Shown here: positions 44,418-56,654 of the stretch, one piece after another
Position numbering within the stretch: the first letter of the stretch is position 1
Layout of the letters: every line of letters starts with the position of its first letter
Source: Rhizodiscina lignyota
Lineage: Eukaryota; Ascomycota; Dothideomycetes; Aulographales; Rhizodiscinaceae
Assembly (NCBI GenBank): GCA_010015805.1
Contig: ML978122.1
Location: 1,584,453-1,648,452, forward strand
Length of the DNA stretch: 64,000 nucleotides
Direction of reading: 5' to 3'
Notes under the pieces: generated by a model
Told to the model about the DNA's origin: nothing
The model's database searches: none
Seen by the model: the letters and a program-made list of their open reading frames with translations, nothing else
Translations under genes and position numbers: made by a program

Positions 44418-46681
44418 ATGGCGTCCCATGACCTGTCTAGATTTTCCTCACTCTGCTCACTGATTTTGTTGACCTCTCTCTATGCTATCAGAGCTGCGCA
44501 TGCATCATGTGGCTCTTTAATAACCTACAATCAGTACACTGAGATCCTCAAAGAGGCACCTCGATGCTTTCTGGACGCATGCAGCTCAGAGCCGCTGTCT
44601 TTGATGTCAACATCTTGCTCCTCCACGTCTCCTTGCTTCCCACTCTGAAACATACTCAACCAACAACATCAACAAACTTTAACCACGTGTGACTCCTGTC
44701 CCAAAGATGTTGCTTGTCGCATTTCCGGATGGCCTATTTTGAACGCTACTGCTGCGTGCAATATCTCGCCCAAGACTTGGATCTTCGGCACCGGTGGAGG
44801 ATGCTGTACAACAGGACAAAATCCAAGCCTTCTGGCTAACTGGATTGAGATAATTTGTAACGACACAAAATGGCGGCATCCATATGCGGATTTCAACGGC
44901 ATGGCGAAAGAAGATTGGTGGCAGTGGGAATTGCCATGGAATGAAACAGTCCGGCCGGAGAATACTTCCTCAGTCCAAGTCTCACAGCCATCATGCCCGA
45001 GTTCCGTACACTATCTTAGTCTCTTTGCCATTGAGAACTTCTGTTCTTGGTCTATTCACCGCTATTGGCTGCACTCTTTCTGTGGTGGATTCGAGCGAAG
45101 AAGTCACGGCCATCCGAGAACCCTCTTGCATGGTCCATCGCAAAATGTCTTCGACCGCTAGTATGGATGAAGAAAGGCATCGCTAAGTGTTTTGGACGCT
45201 CTGGAGGCGGCTTAGGCACTGGTGATGTTGTCACTACAATTCTACTGGCAATATTCACATCCTCGCTACAATTGGGGATCAATTTCGCAACCGCATACTT
45301 CATAAAAGGCAAACCTGGCTACAATCATGTCTCCGCTCCTCTTCTGGCTTTGTTGTTCTGTGCTCGGCCGCGACTTTCATGGCTGGCTTGCCTCTTGTCG
45401 AGCTTTCCGGACACCTTACTTATGCGATGGTTCCATCTTGAGGAGCATGAGGATCTCGTGCGCGGCCAGATGCAAGTAGCCAAAGTCGCTGTATCCGCCG
45501 CCATGAGCGAGATTGTTATGCAGCTACTTGGTAGCTATTTCCTCGGAAGAACGGCGAACGTGGCTGTCAACCGTCAGTTCTATCTGATCCACCACTTGCG
45601 GCCCTATTGGAGAGGCAAAGACGCTCGCCTGATGTACCTTGGTGCCTTGTTCTGGCTAATCGCTTGTGCCGTCATGGTCTTTTTCTGGAGCGTGGTAGTC
45701 ATCTTCCACGTAGCGATTTTCCGTTTCTTCGCTAGAACGAAGGTCTGGTTGAAACAAAATGCAGCCTCAAGTGGTCGAGCAGAAAATCGCCCACGATGGA
45801 GGAGCTGGGGATTTCGAAACGGAGCCGGAGAACGCACCGTCAGTCATAAGCCATCTTACGAACTCACTGACATTGATGACTATCAAAATGGTGGTCAGAT
45901 CCATCGACCGGAAGCGTTCCGTCGTGATGGCCAACGCTACAACAGCGTACCAGCTGAGGATCAAAATATGAGAGCAGATCAACATGGCCAGTTTTCAAGC
46001 CTGCATACTCACTCAGAGTCAAGTGGACTCAACTCCCAAACCATGAGGCCAGAAGACTTCAACAGGGACGATGGAGCCAGATATGAACCTAATCGTTCCA
46101 CGTCTACAGAATTTGATTCTCAGAATATGCGGCCTGAAGATTTCCAGCAGAGGGATGATCGTATTAGACCAGCAGCAAGAAATGGATACGGCAGTCTTCC
46201 AACGGAGCCAGAGGTCATTCAGATGAGACCTTCGGTCGTTGTGCGCAACAGAGCACATAATACACCTGTTTCAACAACAGCGCGAGAAGGTCGTGGCTAT
46301 GTGTATTCGTCATTGCCAACAGATGGAAATCAGGAAGAGCATCACACTCCTGTTAATCGGCCCCGAAGTCGAGTAATGGGTCAAGGTTACGAGGCTACAA
46401 GACACGCAAGCTACGATGGCGGTCGTGGAGAGGATCTCAATCAGCCTGAAGAAGATAGCAATCATGCACATCGTTATGACATACGACAGCACGTTCCCAG
46501 TTTCAGAGACTCGCAGCCATGGATCCTCGCTCTTGGTACAGCTCTTGGCTTAGTATGCTACGTTGCTCAGTGGCTCTTTTGGGCTGGATTTGTGAGGGCT
46601 TATGGTCCGAGGTTTGTAGTTTGCAGACTTGCGCGTATCGGCGTGGTACTAATCAAACTTTGGCAGATTTTGTCCGCCTAG
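44418..46681 (+). pseudogene. Multi-pass membrane protein with Cys-rich ectodomain, frame disrupted
   Basis: ATG 44418 opens a signal peptide and Cys-rich start (ASCGSLITYNQYTEILKEAP). The same frame continues to CDSCPKDVACRISGWPILN, SPKTWIFGTGGGCCTTGQNP and WWQWELPWNETV, but is interrupted by an in-frame TGA at 44646-44648. No intron with usable phase removes it. Near 45000-45035 the frame must shift again to reach LLFLVYSPLLAALFLWW (first helix) and the long intact frame to 46681, which has about six more hydrophobic segments, a soluble region with repeated MRPEDF units and a last helix near SQPWILALGTALGLVC. The only fitting intron for the second shift would be 35 nt (GTTCCG...GAG). It may be a recently damaged gene, a gene with odd splicing, or carry sequence errors. 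Family unknown to me; resembles fungal CFEM-like ectodomain membrane proteins. Confidence 0.55.
45902..46170 (+). repeat. Imperfect protein repeat encoding RPEDF/RPEAF units
   Basis: Within the membrane-protein frame, HRPEAFRRDGQRYNS, SQTMRPEDFNRDDGARYEPN and SQNMRPEDFQQRDDRIRP occur in a row in a polar cytosolic-type region, suggesting internal duplication of a short docking or spacer unit. Confidence 0.65.
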
Positions 46682-46964
46682 TTTGGCGTCGATGGGCACA
46701 TTATGGGTCATTGCTTCATTCTTCGGTGAGAGATTACTTTCAATTCACTGTGCAAAGCTTATATTACTCAGGCCTATCAGTACCATTTGCTGTACAGTAG
46801 ACGCTCACTTGAAACTTCTGGTTCAGATCTCCGGATAGCATGTCCCAACGCCAAGTAAACAGTTCTAGAGCTTATAAAACTTCCCTCTTTCTGAGGATGC
46901 TGATTTACTGTTTTAATGTGGTATACAAATGTTATTAGATCTAGCAACGACATCTCAATTTGAA

Positions 46965-48818
46965 TCAAGGCTTCCCGTTGCTTCTTGAAGTGCCTGTTTT
47001 TCGACCCTTTGAAGAGCGCTGTTCCAGTAGAACACGGCTCTTCTCTAGCACGACTCGGGTCTCGTAATTCTCGCCGTTTGGGTTCCCTTCTCTGACGAGA
47101 GTGGGAGAGAGAACAAGACCGATAATATCCCCATCTTGAATCTGAGCCTGACCGTCTACAGGCGCCATTGAGCGACTATCGAACGGAAATCCGAATCGCC
47201 TCTCCCATAGTCCTTGCGTTCGCGCAATTTCGACATGATACATTGCCCACTGCTCATTCATATGCGAGTCAAGCTCTATACCCGAATGAATGATCTCTTG
47301 AAGAGTCTTTGTACAGAGAATCTCATCTCCGGAGCTCATCCACGGCTTGAGAGGTGCGATTGCAGAGTTGACAAGATCTGCAAGGATGACCTGATGTATT
47401 GGAATTCGACGACCGTATAGATCCATCTGATGTTGAGAGACGAGGAGCTGCGCCGTCAGAGCTTTCCATTTCTTGGCCAAGCGGAGCTCGTTGTCTGTTG
47501 CGCTGATTTCTTCAATGGTGTTAGTCCGACTACAGCTACAACTGCGGAACTCATTATGAATATGAGTATACTCACGAGGTCTCACAAATTTCTCTAAACG
47601 TATTAATTCCGAGCGCACGGTGGTTGCCCAGTAGAGGCCTTTGCTGTACAAATTTGGCCGGCTGTCAAATATTTCACTTTCCATAAATTTCCAGATATGA
47701 GCTTCAGCGATCAGTGGTGCCTTGTTCTCAAGTCGTAAGATGCTTTCGCATTCATCCGAGAGTTCAAGTAGAGCAATGTCTGTGTGCGGGTGCTCATGCG
47801 CTTTAAAGGTCGCCCAATCCTTCTTGACCTGCCCTGCAAAGTGTCGGTGAGCCCAGGTACGGACGCTGGATTGCAAGTGCTTCCATTGCCGTCTGAAGAA
47901 CTCATCGTCCAGCATGGACCCACGTTCGGACTTCAGGCGGGCCAATTCGTCACAGGACTGGTGGTATAACCCCTGGACCTCCTCGTAGGCGTCACGAGCT
48001 GTCAGAAGATCGCGCTCCATATCAGTAATGCGCAGGAGTCTGTCCAAGAGTTCTTGGTCCTGCGCACTAGCTAATGAACGAGCTTTCTGAACTTCTTCGT
48101 TCAAGTTGAAGTTCTCACTCATCACCTCCTCCATTCGCTCGACTTTTCCGTTCGCTGCAGAGAGCTGCTTGTCCAGATGGTCCGCACGGTCTTTCCACTG
48201 TCTTGCTAATGTTGGGTCTGGTCGCTTTCTTCTTTCTGATCCCAGCTCCATCCTCTTTTGTTCCAGCTCGACTTTCGTTTCCCGGAGCCGTTCCGACATT
48301 CTCGTGACATCTCCTTTCAACGCTGTCAAATCTCTGTTCGCCCTGTCTGCCTCATTTCGGTACTCTCTGCATTCTCTTTCTAATTGCTCAATGTCAGGGA
48401 TGCCATCTTCCCGATCATCAATAGTGTTAGTAGTTGCCTCTTGCCTTGTTCGACTTTCCACTTTCTTGATCTGCTCCCCATTGTCGGCTGGAGTATGCCC
48501 TTGCATCTCTTCTATCTCAGAGATTTTGTCATTGGACTCAGATTGGTGGGTTCCCAAAACAGAGGGTGCTCGATTACGATTCCAACCAAGTCTTGTGCCC
48601 TTCGGTCTCCGAAAAGTCCTGCTAGTCATTGGAATCTGTCTAGCCTCTGCATCTGCACCATCGGTCGAGCCATCAAACTCTTCTTCCTCATGGCCCCAGA
48701 ACTTAAATCTGTCCTTCACGGAAGTGTGGAGAGGCCTCTGATTCTCCTTATACGGACTGAGGACAGTCGAAGATTTTGCTTCATTGTTTTGATGTGCATC
48801 CAACGACATTCTCCCCAT
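46965..48818 (-). CDS. Coiled-coil protein of unknown function
   Basis: Single open frame of 617 residues from ATG 48818 (MGRMSLDAH); ATG 48809 is an alternative. Residues 1-130 are polar and likely disordered. About 140-310 is heptad-rich with alternating charged residues (EQLERECREYRNEADRAN, KDRADHLDKQLSAAN, SLASAQDQELLDRLLRI) and should form a long coiled coil. The C-terminal part (WKHLQSSVRTWAHRHFAGQV, WKFMESEIFDSRPNLYSKGL) recurs in uncharacterised fungal proteins. A GTGAGT and CAG pair around 47575-47540 could mark a small in-frame intron. It is divergent from the HSP70-like gene. Confidence 0.7.
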   Translation of the reverse strand: MGRMSLDAHQNNEAKSSTVLSPYKENQRPLHTSVKDRFKFWGHEEEEFDGSTDGADAEARQIPMTSRTFRRPKGTRLGWNRNRAPSVLGTHQSESNDKISEIEEMQGHTPADNGEQIKKVESRTRQEATTNTIDDREDGIPDIEQLERECREYRNEADRANRDLTALKGDVTRMSERLRETKVELEQKRMELGSERRKRPDPTLARQWKDRADHLDKQLSAANGKVERMEEVMSENFNLNEEVQKARSLASAQDQELLDRLLRITDMERDLLTARDAYEEVQGLYHQSCDELARLKSERGSMLDDEFFRRQWKHLQSSVRTWAHRHFAGQVKKDWATFKAHEHPHTDIALLELSDECESILRLENKAPLIAEAHIWKFMESEIFDSRPNLYSKGLYWATTVRSELIRLEKFVRPREYTHIHNEFRSCSCSRTNTIEEISATDNELRLAKKWKALTAQLLVSQHQMDLYGRRIPIHQVILADLVNSAIAPLKPWMSSGDEILCTKTLQEIIHSGIELDSHMNEQWAMYHVEIARTQGLWERRFGFPFDSRSMAPVDGQAQIQDGDIIGLVLSPTLVREGNPNGENYETRVVLEKSRVLLEQRSSKGRKTGTSRSNGKP

Positions 48819-49619
48819 CGTGTACAAAAGCCTTGGCTTGAATTATTGGTACTGAGATGATTTTAGTAATGGGATTGACACGACAGTAAAGTTAAAGATT
48901 GGCTCTGATCCCGATGAAAAGGTGATTGCGTGTACAAGGCTGAAAATCGCTTGACACAAACCCAGGTTGTCAAGGGAAGCAAAATGAGCGCGGACCACGC
49001 CTGACTGAAAAGGCGAAAGGCAATGTGTGAACGGGAGTAGCAAGGTAGAGAGTCGAGGCTGTGACAGCTAAGAGTTACGCCCGGCATGATGCATACGCGA
49101 GCTGGGAGTATTGAATATTAGAGAGGTTCCGCAGTTCCCAGCCTCAACAGCGAACCAATCCCCGCGAACAAAATGCTTTCGGGTCGAAAGAAGAAATTGT
49201 GTGTTCTTCAAATATCACATCCTAGTGCTGTATGAGTATTTGTAGTGACCGTGGCTTTGCGACGGTGGGGGAGTAGCCTGATACGTGATGAGTAGATAGA
49301 AGTGGCTGCCGTCGTGCTTGCGCCTGCGAACCACCAACAATTTTTTGCGGCTGGGTTCTTGTTGAGAATTTTTTAAGGCTTCATGTAAATACCAAGTGGC
49401 TGTGTATATCTCCTGGCGATTGAGGTGCTGGGTGCGCCACGTTAAGAGTGCGAACTTACCCCGGCGCAGCCTCGTTGAGCTCCAAACTCGTTCTCTGAAG
49501 CTGCGCTGTCCTTTCCAGAGTTCGCTGAGACATGCTGGAGATGGGGAAACTATTCAACTCGCGGAATCGAGACTGATTTAGGCGTGTGTGAGTCTGAATC
49601 ATTCCCATATATGTCTAGA
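48819..49619. other. Divergent promoter of coiled-coil and HSP70-like genes
   Basis: An 800-nt region with no supported gene. No heat-shock-element array (repeated nGAAn) stands out. Confidence 0.45.
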
Positions 49620-51984
49620 ATGGAGAGACCACGCCCATATCGCTTAATCGGAATTGACCTTGGAACAACGTACGTTTATCAACTCGGAAATAAGCGGAAT
49701 AGGCATCTCACTGGACTCTAGGTTTTCTGGAGCTGCTTGGGCGTGGTCAGAACGAATCAAAGACAAACATGAACTGGTTATGAAATGGGAAGGCCTTCAA
49801 GGCCAAAGAACTAGTGCGAAAGTACCAACGCAGATATTGTATAAAGATGGGGAGATACGGTGGGGTTTCAATATCCCACCAGATGAAAAGCCTCTCCGAT
49901 TTTTCAAGCTACTGTTGCTTGAGAAGCAAGACATGAAAAAAGAAGTGCGAGAGTCACACTATGTCAAAGAGGCAGAAGAAATGATCCGAAAGCTGAACAA
50001 AACTCCTGTCGACGTCGTTGCAGATTATCTCAAGATGCTATGGGAGCATACCAAACAAGAGATGATCAACTCAGAGGGGCGCCACCAAGTGGAAGGGCAA
50101 CCGTTTCTCGTCGTCATAACATTCCCCGCTATTTGGCCATACTATGCGCAAGATCGGATGAAACAAGCAGCGACCGCTGCCGGCATTTTGGACCGTCGCC
50201 ATGGCGGGATGACAAGACTTGAACTTTGCCCAGAGCCTGAAGCTGCTGCGCTAGCTGTCATGGATGATAGCAAAGGACATTTAGTGGATGTAAGTCATTA
50301 CCTTGGACTCGCCGACAGGCCGACTGACTCTCCCAGGAAGGAGAAGCTTTTGTTGTATGCGATGTTGGGGGCGGAACTGCAGTACGTACTCGATCTAGTC
50401 TAATGACTTGAAGATATTGCTGATGCTGGAGGTAGGATCTCATTACGTATCAAATGGAAGATACGACAGAGTGGAGAATAGCGGAATGTGTCTCCGGGGA
50501 TGGTGAGACTTTATGAGACCACAGCAGTCAATGCAACGACTGACCATATGCCAGGAGAGCTCTGTGCAGGCGTCGCCTTGGATGAGATATTTCGCAGGAA
50601 GATACTCGAGTGGGTGCCGGAGAAAAAGTTGAAGCGCCTGACGGATACACAAAGATCGCAATGGTTGGAAGACTATTGGGAACTTGGCCTCAAACGAAGT
50701 TTCAATGGCGATGATAAGGAGTGGGAACTCCTTCTCCCGATACAGGCCATGGTTAACACGCGGATAAAGCTGCCTCGACTGAAAAATGGGTTTGGAAGTG
50801 CAACGCCACGTATCCACAGCAATACGCTTGTGCTTTGGAGGTACGTAGTCGAGCTTCCATTTCCGGGATCGTCAACTGCTGACCAATGAAAAGGTCGGAC
50901 GTCGTGACAGTATTCGATCCAGTCATCGAGCAAATACTCCACCTGATCAAGAAGCAGATCGAGCAAACATATAAGAAGATACGTCGGTTACCAAAGGTAG
51001 GGCCAACTTTTAGTACAGCTCAGCTGCCAGGATCTAACATGAAACAGGCAATTTTACTCGTAGGCGGATTCGGACAAAGCCCGTACCTCTTGCGGCGTGT
51101 TCAAGATCTTGTACGCGGTCGAGATATTGAAATTCGGCAGCCAACAGAACATCTAGCGTAAGTAGAGCTAGCTCCTTTTACGGGCTAATAGATTCCAAGC
51201 TGAAAGTTATGAATCAGATGGTCGGCAATATGTCGTGGAGCTCTCCAACGAGCATCAATCCTGAATGACTATGGTGGAGGAGGCATCATGCGTGCTAACA
51301 TCGCTTCGAGGGTTTCAAGATTGAGCTATGGCATCGTCATCCAAGAACCTTTCGACGAGAACAGACATATGGAGCAGGATAGAAGGTATCAGCACGCCCT
51401 CGACATAGACTGTGCCATGAATCAAATGCAATGGTACCTTCGAAAGGTCAGCATGTTGCCTGCCAAAATTGTGCAAATCATTGACTGACCTTCCACAGGG
51501 TGAAGATATCAGCGACAAAGAATCATTACGATTCCCTTGGAAACGAGTCATTGGAGCAGCTCCAAGGAAAAATCAGATCACCATTCTGCTCATGAAGTGT
51601 GCTGATGACGACCCTCCGACTCGGTGCGATGACAGCGTACAACACGAATGCAATATCACATGCACCGTCAGATCATTCGAGGATTTGCCATCATATAACA
51701 ACGAAGAGGGCGAATGGAGAGAAATTTACTTCGATCTCGAAATGAAAGTCAACGGGCCGCAGCTAGAGTTCACCGCGTACCACGACGGACGACGTCAGAT
51801 ATCCGTTCGAGTAAATCCACCATTCGGAATGCGCACTCAGGAGAGAGCCGTAGAGCTCTGGAGGGAGAATGGCGGTCCTTCTGAACTAAGTTCGCAAAGC
51901 CCTTCAGCGGCAGCATCGGACAGACAACTTGTAGAAGCGGTGAAACGACGGCTAAACTTTGGTAAGGCTCGGGAGAGCTCTTAG
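49620..51984 (+). CDS. HSP70-like ATPase (actin-fold), divergent fungal type
   Basis: Nine exons (49620-49669, 49722-50289, 50337-50381, 50436-50502, 50555-50840, 50894-50996, 51048-51157, 51218-51446, 51499-51984) join in frame to 647 residues. ATPase features are IGIDLGTTFSGAAWAW (phosphate 1, split by intron 1), VVITFPAIWP, a Pro-Glu-Ala-Ala helix EPEAAALAVM, VVCDVGGGTADLITYQ (phosphate 2, spread over three exons) and ILLVGGFGQSPYLLRRV (adenosine site). The C-terminal half lacks the canonical substrate-binding domain and EEVD end. Such proteins are expanded in filamentous fungi and their clients are unknown; this is not a housekeeping chaperone. Exon boundaries are well supported by phase and CTGAC/CTAAC branch sites. 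Confidence 0.87.
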
Positions 51985-53200
51985 GAAACGTTTGAAGCCA
52001 ACAATCCTCCGAACCGCTTTTGAAAGGTATCTCATCTAATAAGAGAGCTTTGTACGACCATCACACGCCCAAGGCAACGTGTTCGCAGCCTCTTTCCTAC
52101 AGTAGCCACACTGCGAAGCTGGTAAGGCTTTCAAAGAGGCTGGCTCTATCGCCGCTTAGCAACACGCCGCCGACAAGTCGCGCTCGATAAAAGACCAGTC
52201 CAGCGCTGGATTCATATACAACTTTGGGCTTATCGAAATTAATATATAGATGAATAGCAGACATAGTGCGCAATTGAAAAGATTAGACCGATCTCGAAGT
52301 TTGTGTTGCATATCTATAAGAGGCTCATAATCTCCCGATTTAACGCTATTTCAATATGTGTTACTATATTTTAGGACCCAAAATGATAGAGAAGCCCTGG
52401 ATCTCATCCGGTTGGTCGCTTTACCGAGCTTGGCAGCGTCTCTCCACCTTAGGGGAAGACGCGACGAGATCCATTATCAAGTCTGTTATAACCAAGCACC
52501 CGGGAAGAATTTGTGTGCAAATCGGAATGTATATTCGATTCTATCTAGATTCAGCACCTGGTAGTCAAGCCGCAATTGAAGGTTGAGCCTGCCTTGCGCA
52601 TGGCCGAGAACTTCAAACCCAATGACTTCGCGAAGAGGATCGGTTTAAGGCCGAAGACCGGTTGCGAAAATATATGCTGAGCATGTGTCTAGAGTGCATG
52701 TTCGCTGCCCTGAATAGATCGTGTGCCTTATATATATAATAGTATAATCCATCTTCGGGATTGAAGACAATTCGAGAGTTAGCCAAGTCGAGAGATTCGT
52801 GAACTCGACGCCCTCCCAGACGCGACACCAGGATAAGTAAACTTCAGTTCGGCTTATATTGTAAGGAACAACAAAATCATCCAAGTTACAGATTTCTCCT
52901 TCAGAAGAAGCGAAAGGCATTCGCAGTCTTTGAGCGTCGCCTCCTCGCATTCAACCAAGAGGGACGCGCACATGCACGATGTCGAGGTACAAGAACGATA
53001 GCACAGTTGTGACTATAATAATGTCTTGATAATACATGGAACTATATAACTGGGAAAGACGATGCGACACAGCAAAAGAAGCAAAAGTGTTCAGATACCG
53101 CCACGTAATTGCCAGCCAGACCCTCGGCGCACCATTCGAAGCAATGTTACAAGCTACAAGATACCATGTCTCTTTGCACTGCTAACCCTCACGTAGCATC
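51985..53200. other. 1.2-kb spacer without a supported gene
   Basis: AT-rich with tatata runs near 52240 and 52725-52740. Short frames at 52356-52586 (plus) and 52645-52950 (minus) have no support. Confidence 0.5.
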
Positions 53201-55742
53201 TCAGACAGGCATACCGAAATCATCCCCTTGTCCATCCCTTCCAGAAGTGAGGCCCGTAACTCGCACGATTTCGTGCCACTGATCGTCGATTTTGGGGTCT
53301 TTCTTGCCCGTCAAGTCTCCAGGGGTGTAAACAACATCTCCATTCTTGTTTGTCAACTTCACCCGGCGTGTTTCTGCTGCGTTCTCATCCTCTTTCAGGA
53401 CACCTTTGTTCCTTAGGTATTGGTCACACCACTCTGCGGCATTGGCAATGTAGCTGTATCGCACAGCGCCAATATTAGTTTCTTGGGCCTTCTTTCTGCT
53501 TTCAGGCAGGCCCCTCTCTTCCCACTCTTTGTCTTCCCACAGAATCTGCCCGACCAGAAGCAAGGCTGTGGCATCGATCGAGACATCTTCCTTTTGGGTT
53601 CTTTGCTTGCCCCTTTGCCTGGGCGAGTAGCTGGACTTCGGATTCAGGGGCGATGGTGGAAGATCTATTTTCTGACTGTCGACGAGGCTTTGGAGGAGCC
53701 CGCGGCAGGTGAAAGCCAAGCCGAAATAGTCGATTGAGAGGCGTTCTATGTCTTTCGTCATGTGCTCCACAAAACTTGGGAGAAACTTCAGTGGATCGAG
53801 AGGCTTGAGATGCTTAAGCTTTCTGCAGCAGATTGTCAGCGCCATTGCATAGATCAGAGAGGTGTGTAACAATGAAAGAGTTTCGTTCGTCACAAAGCAG
53901 ATTGCCATTTGAGCTGTGGGTAAGTAGAGATGCTCAAACTTACATTCCCATATTCTTCTGCATGATGTGATGGATCCCCTGGAGCATACGAGCCAGGTTT
54001 TCGCTCCCTCCGAAATATTTGCAAAGCGCGAGGGCGGTTTCAGAGACTGAAAGGCAAGATGGCCCTGGACCTTTCGTGGAGCCATATCCGCCCTTTGCCT
54101 CTATGCGAATGAAATATCCTGGATTGTCGGGCCTCCATAGCTTCTTTTACGACGGCTTTACGCCATAGCGAAGCGTGTGGCGGTTATAGATGTCCGCTGG
54201 CGTCTGTGGTAAAGACCCGAAGAAGAGGCTGTCCAAGTGCAAGTGACCCGCGGAGTTCCTTGAAAGGTCGTGAGGCCATTGCACCAAGCTCTTCATTGAT
54301 ACGCATCACCATGGTGGCCGCGAAAACCATGTGAGTCGTAAGACTGCATTCTCCGAGTTTCATCATTGTCCTGGTAAATTCATCCTTGATCATTACCCTG
54401 TGCGACTGCCCGAATCGTTTGTGCTTAAAGTTTGTTTCGATCAGGTCTCTGGCCAGAAACGTCTCCATCAATAGCTGCGTGAGGAACACATCTGCCTTTA
54501 CGATTTTGCGGAATCTTTCACTATTGCCAATCTTCTCGATTTCGTCTTCTTCCATGTCGCGAGTGGCGCACATTTGAACAAATTCGACCAATAGCAGTGG
54601 TACGCGAGGATATGGTTTCATTGACGGTCCCATTGCTGCCAAGTTTCCACGATCTTGTCGTAAAACAGTGGACAAATTCTTTCTTCCCGTGCCCTTTTCA
54701 TTTTCGAATGCGCGGCAGAATTTCGTGAGTATAACGGACGTATCGAAGAAAAAGAACTCTCCAGCTTTAGTAGGCACCAACTTTGGATGAGGCTCTTCGC
54801 AGCCAGTGATGATCGCAAGAAGAATGCCAATCAGCCGCGAGTATGGAAAGTCGGCTTCGAAAAAGGTGATAGGCGCCAATTTCTTGAGACGTTTCTCCGA
54901 TGGTAGAGAATCTATCACTTGCCGCTCCAGGCGCTCCACGAGCACAATTGCAGCGTTGGTGGCGGCACTTGCGACAACAATATCCACAGTGCCGGCCTTG
55001 TACTTGCGCCAGATCTCCATGACTTGGCGTTCGAGTTTATGCACGTCCATGAGGAAGCATATTATCCGCATGAAGAGATCCTCACGCATGTTACGGTCAT
55101 CGTTGACCTGAGTCGAAGTGTGATGGGTCGAGTCGGCGTCATCTTTACCGTTTCGAAGATTTGTTCGAGGGCCAACTGCGAGATGTGCAGCGACTGCACT
55201 GTAGTCTTCGCAATCCTCCACTTCGAGCAGGGAGAACCGATTAGTTAGGTCTTGGAGAGGACTCTGCTCTTGCGTGACGGGGGGACGAGGTAGAGCATTT
55301 GAGCGGCTGGAGGCAAGCATTAGCATCAATTACAACAATGGAAGAACTATAGCAAGCGGGAAGAGTTCAAAGTCCTTAAACTACCGGGAAGGACTCACTG
55401 TTGGAGGAGCAAATCAAGCGCTTCTTCAAGAACGCCTGTAAAATGCTCGTGCTTTTCATTCGCTTCCCCCTTAGCGTCGAACTTCCTGTATTGGGAAGTG
55501 ACCAGTTTCCGTAGCCTTATTGCGCGAGAGGCCAGTCGAGAGACAGAATTTGGTAGATGAAGCGTTGGCGAGATTGAGCTCACGATGCATTTCGCTTGAA
55601 CGATCATCTCCTTGATAGGATTGGTGTTTGGAGGAGCGAAGTAACCACATGCTTGAGCAGCATGAGATAGCCACGTCATGAAGATAGACGTGTCATTTTT
55701 GTACTGCTCGTAGCTGCCTTTAGCCAACCCAATCTCAGCCAT
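53201..55742 (-). CDS. DUF6604 family protein
   Basis: Four exons (55742-55399, 55306-54217, 54143-53944, 53822-53201) join in frame to 751 residues. The N-terminus SYEQYKNDTSIFMTWLSHAAQACGY is the hallmark start of the fungal DUF6604 domain (quoted part: YEQYKNDTSIFMTWL), followed by the helix-rich domain body (SNALPRPP, LEVEDCEDYSAVAAHLA, ATNAAIVLVERLERQVI, EFFFFDTSVI). The C-terminal half (NPGYFIRIEAKGGYGSTK, ETALALCKYFGGSENLA, SIDYFGLAFTCRGLLQ) is also helical. Donor GTCTTT at 54216 is weak, so the junction of exons 2 and 3 is the least certain. The protein is soluble, without signal peptide; the function of the family is unknown. Confidence 0.75.
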
Positions 55743-56654
55743 GTCTGTGAGGGGGCGCTAAGGCGAGCGCGACGCGGTTGTACTTGGCAGTCAAGGTTGA
55801 GTTGGCCGTTGAAGTAGTGTTCTTCGTGCTTTCTGATATGGGAATGTAGGAAAGTGGTGATGATGGAAGGGAGTGTAACGGAAATGAGCGACGTTGTGAG
55901 TCTGAAGTGCGACTGAAGTGCAGTCGCGTGCGGGAAGGGAAGGCGCGCTTGAGAAGGCAGCTACGTTGGAAGGCTTGACAGACGCCAACAACACTCTGAA
56001 CATGCAAAATAGATATTAAAGTATACTCTACCGTACTCACCTATTGATGAGAAGAGGAATGAGCGTTCTTTCAAATGCACTGGCAAGTTGCCCGCTCAGC
56101 ATTTTCCTGGCTGGCGCTCTCCCATCACGTTACTCTTCTCCTTCTTTTTGGAGTACAGTCTCACATTTACCCCTGCTATTGAGAATTTTCCCATAGGAAC
56201 CATTGCTCTTAGTGGACCTGTTGACAGGTGAGGAAAAGTGTCTTTCTACTTCCTTTCGGCGCGGACCCCAATTTTTTCGCAACTCTCAAAACGCTTCTGC
56301 GTTTCAATCAAGTCGATTTCGAACACAGAGTTCCGAACACATATCGATGTCGGTCTGTTGGGAACATTGTTTGTACATGCCATTGAAGTTGAATGGGACC
56401 AGATCATTGCAATCAACGTGCTTGTGATGACGTTGAGTTGAGCGAAAACCGGCCCGCGATGTATGATGCCGATGCCCCTTTTTCCGACACCAGGGTTAGG
56501 GTTGTATGCGGAGCTTTCCACTCCGGATAACCGTACGATTCAGTGATGCTTCTGTGATTTTGAAAAGAAACGGGAGGAACTCCTTAGCCATATCTTTGAA
56601 CGTTTCTTTTCCCCGTTATCATTCGCCTTGATTGATCATCTATAGAAACCCATT
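55743..56654. other. Divergent promoter region
   Basis: 900 nt between the DUF6604 and gluconolactonase starts, no gene supported. The 56130-56170 part is pyrimidine-rich. Confidence 0.5.

Noticed and set aside
51985-53200. Poss. genes in the 1.2-kb spacer after the HSP70-like gene.
   Set aside because: Frames of 60-100 codons on both strands have no start context, introns or family match.
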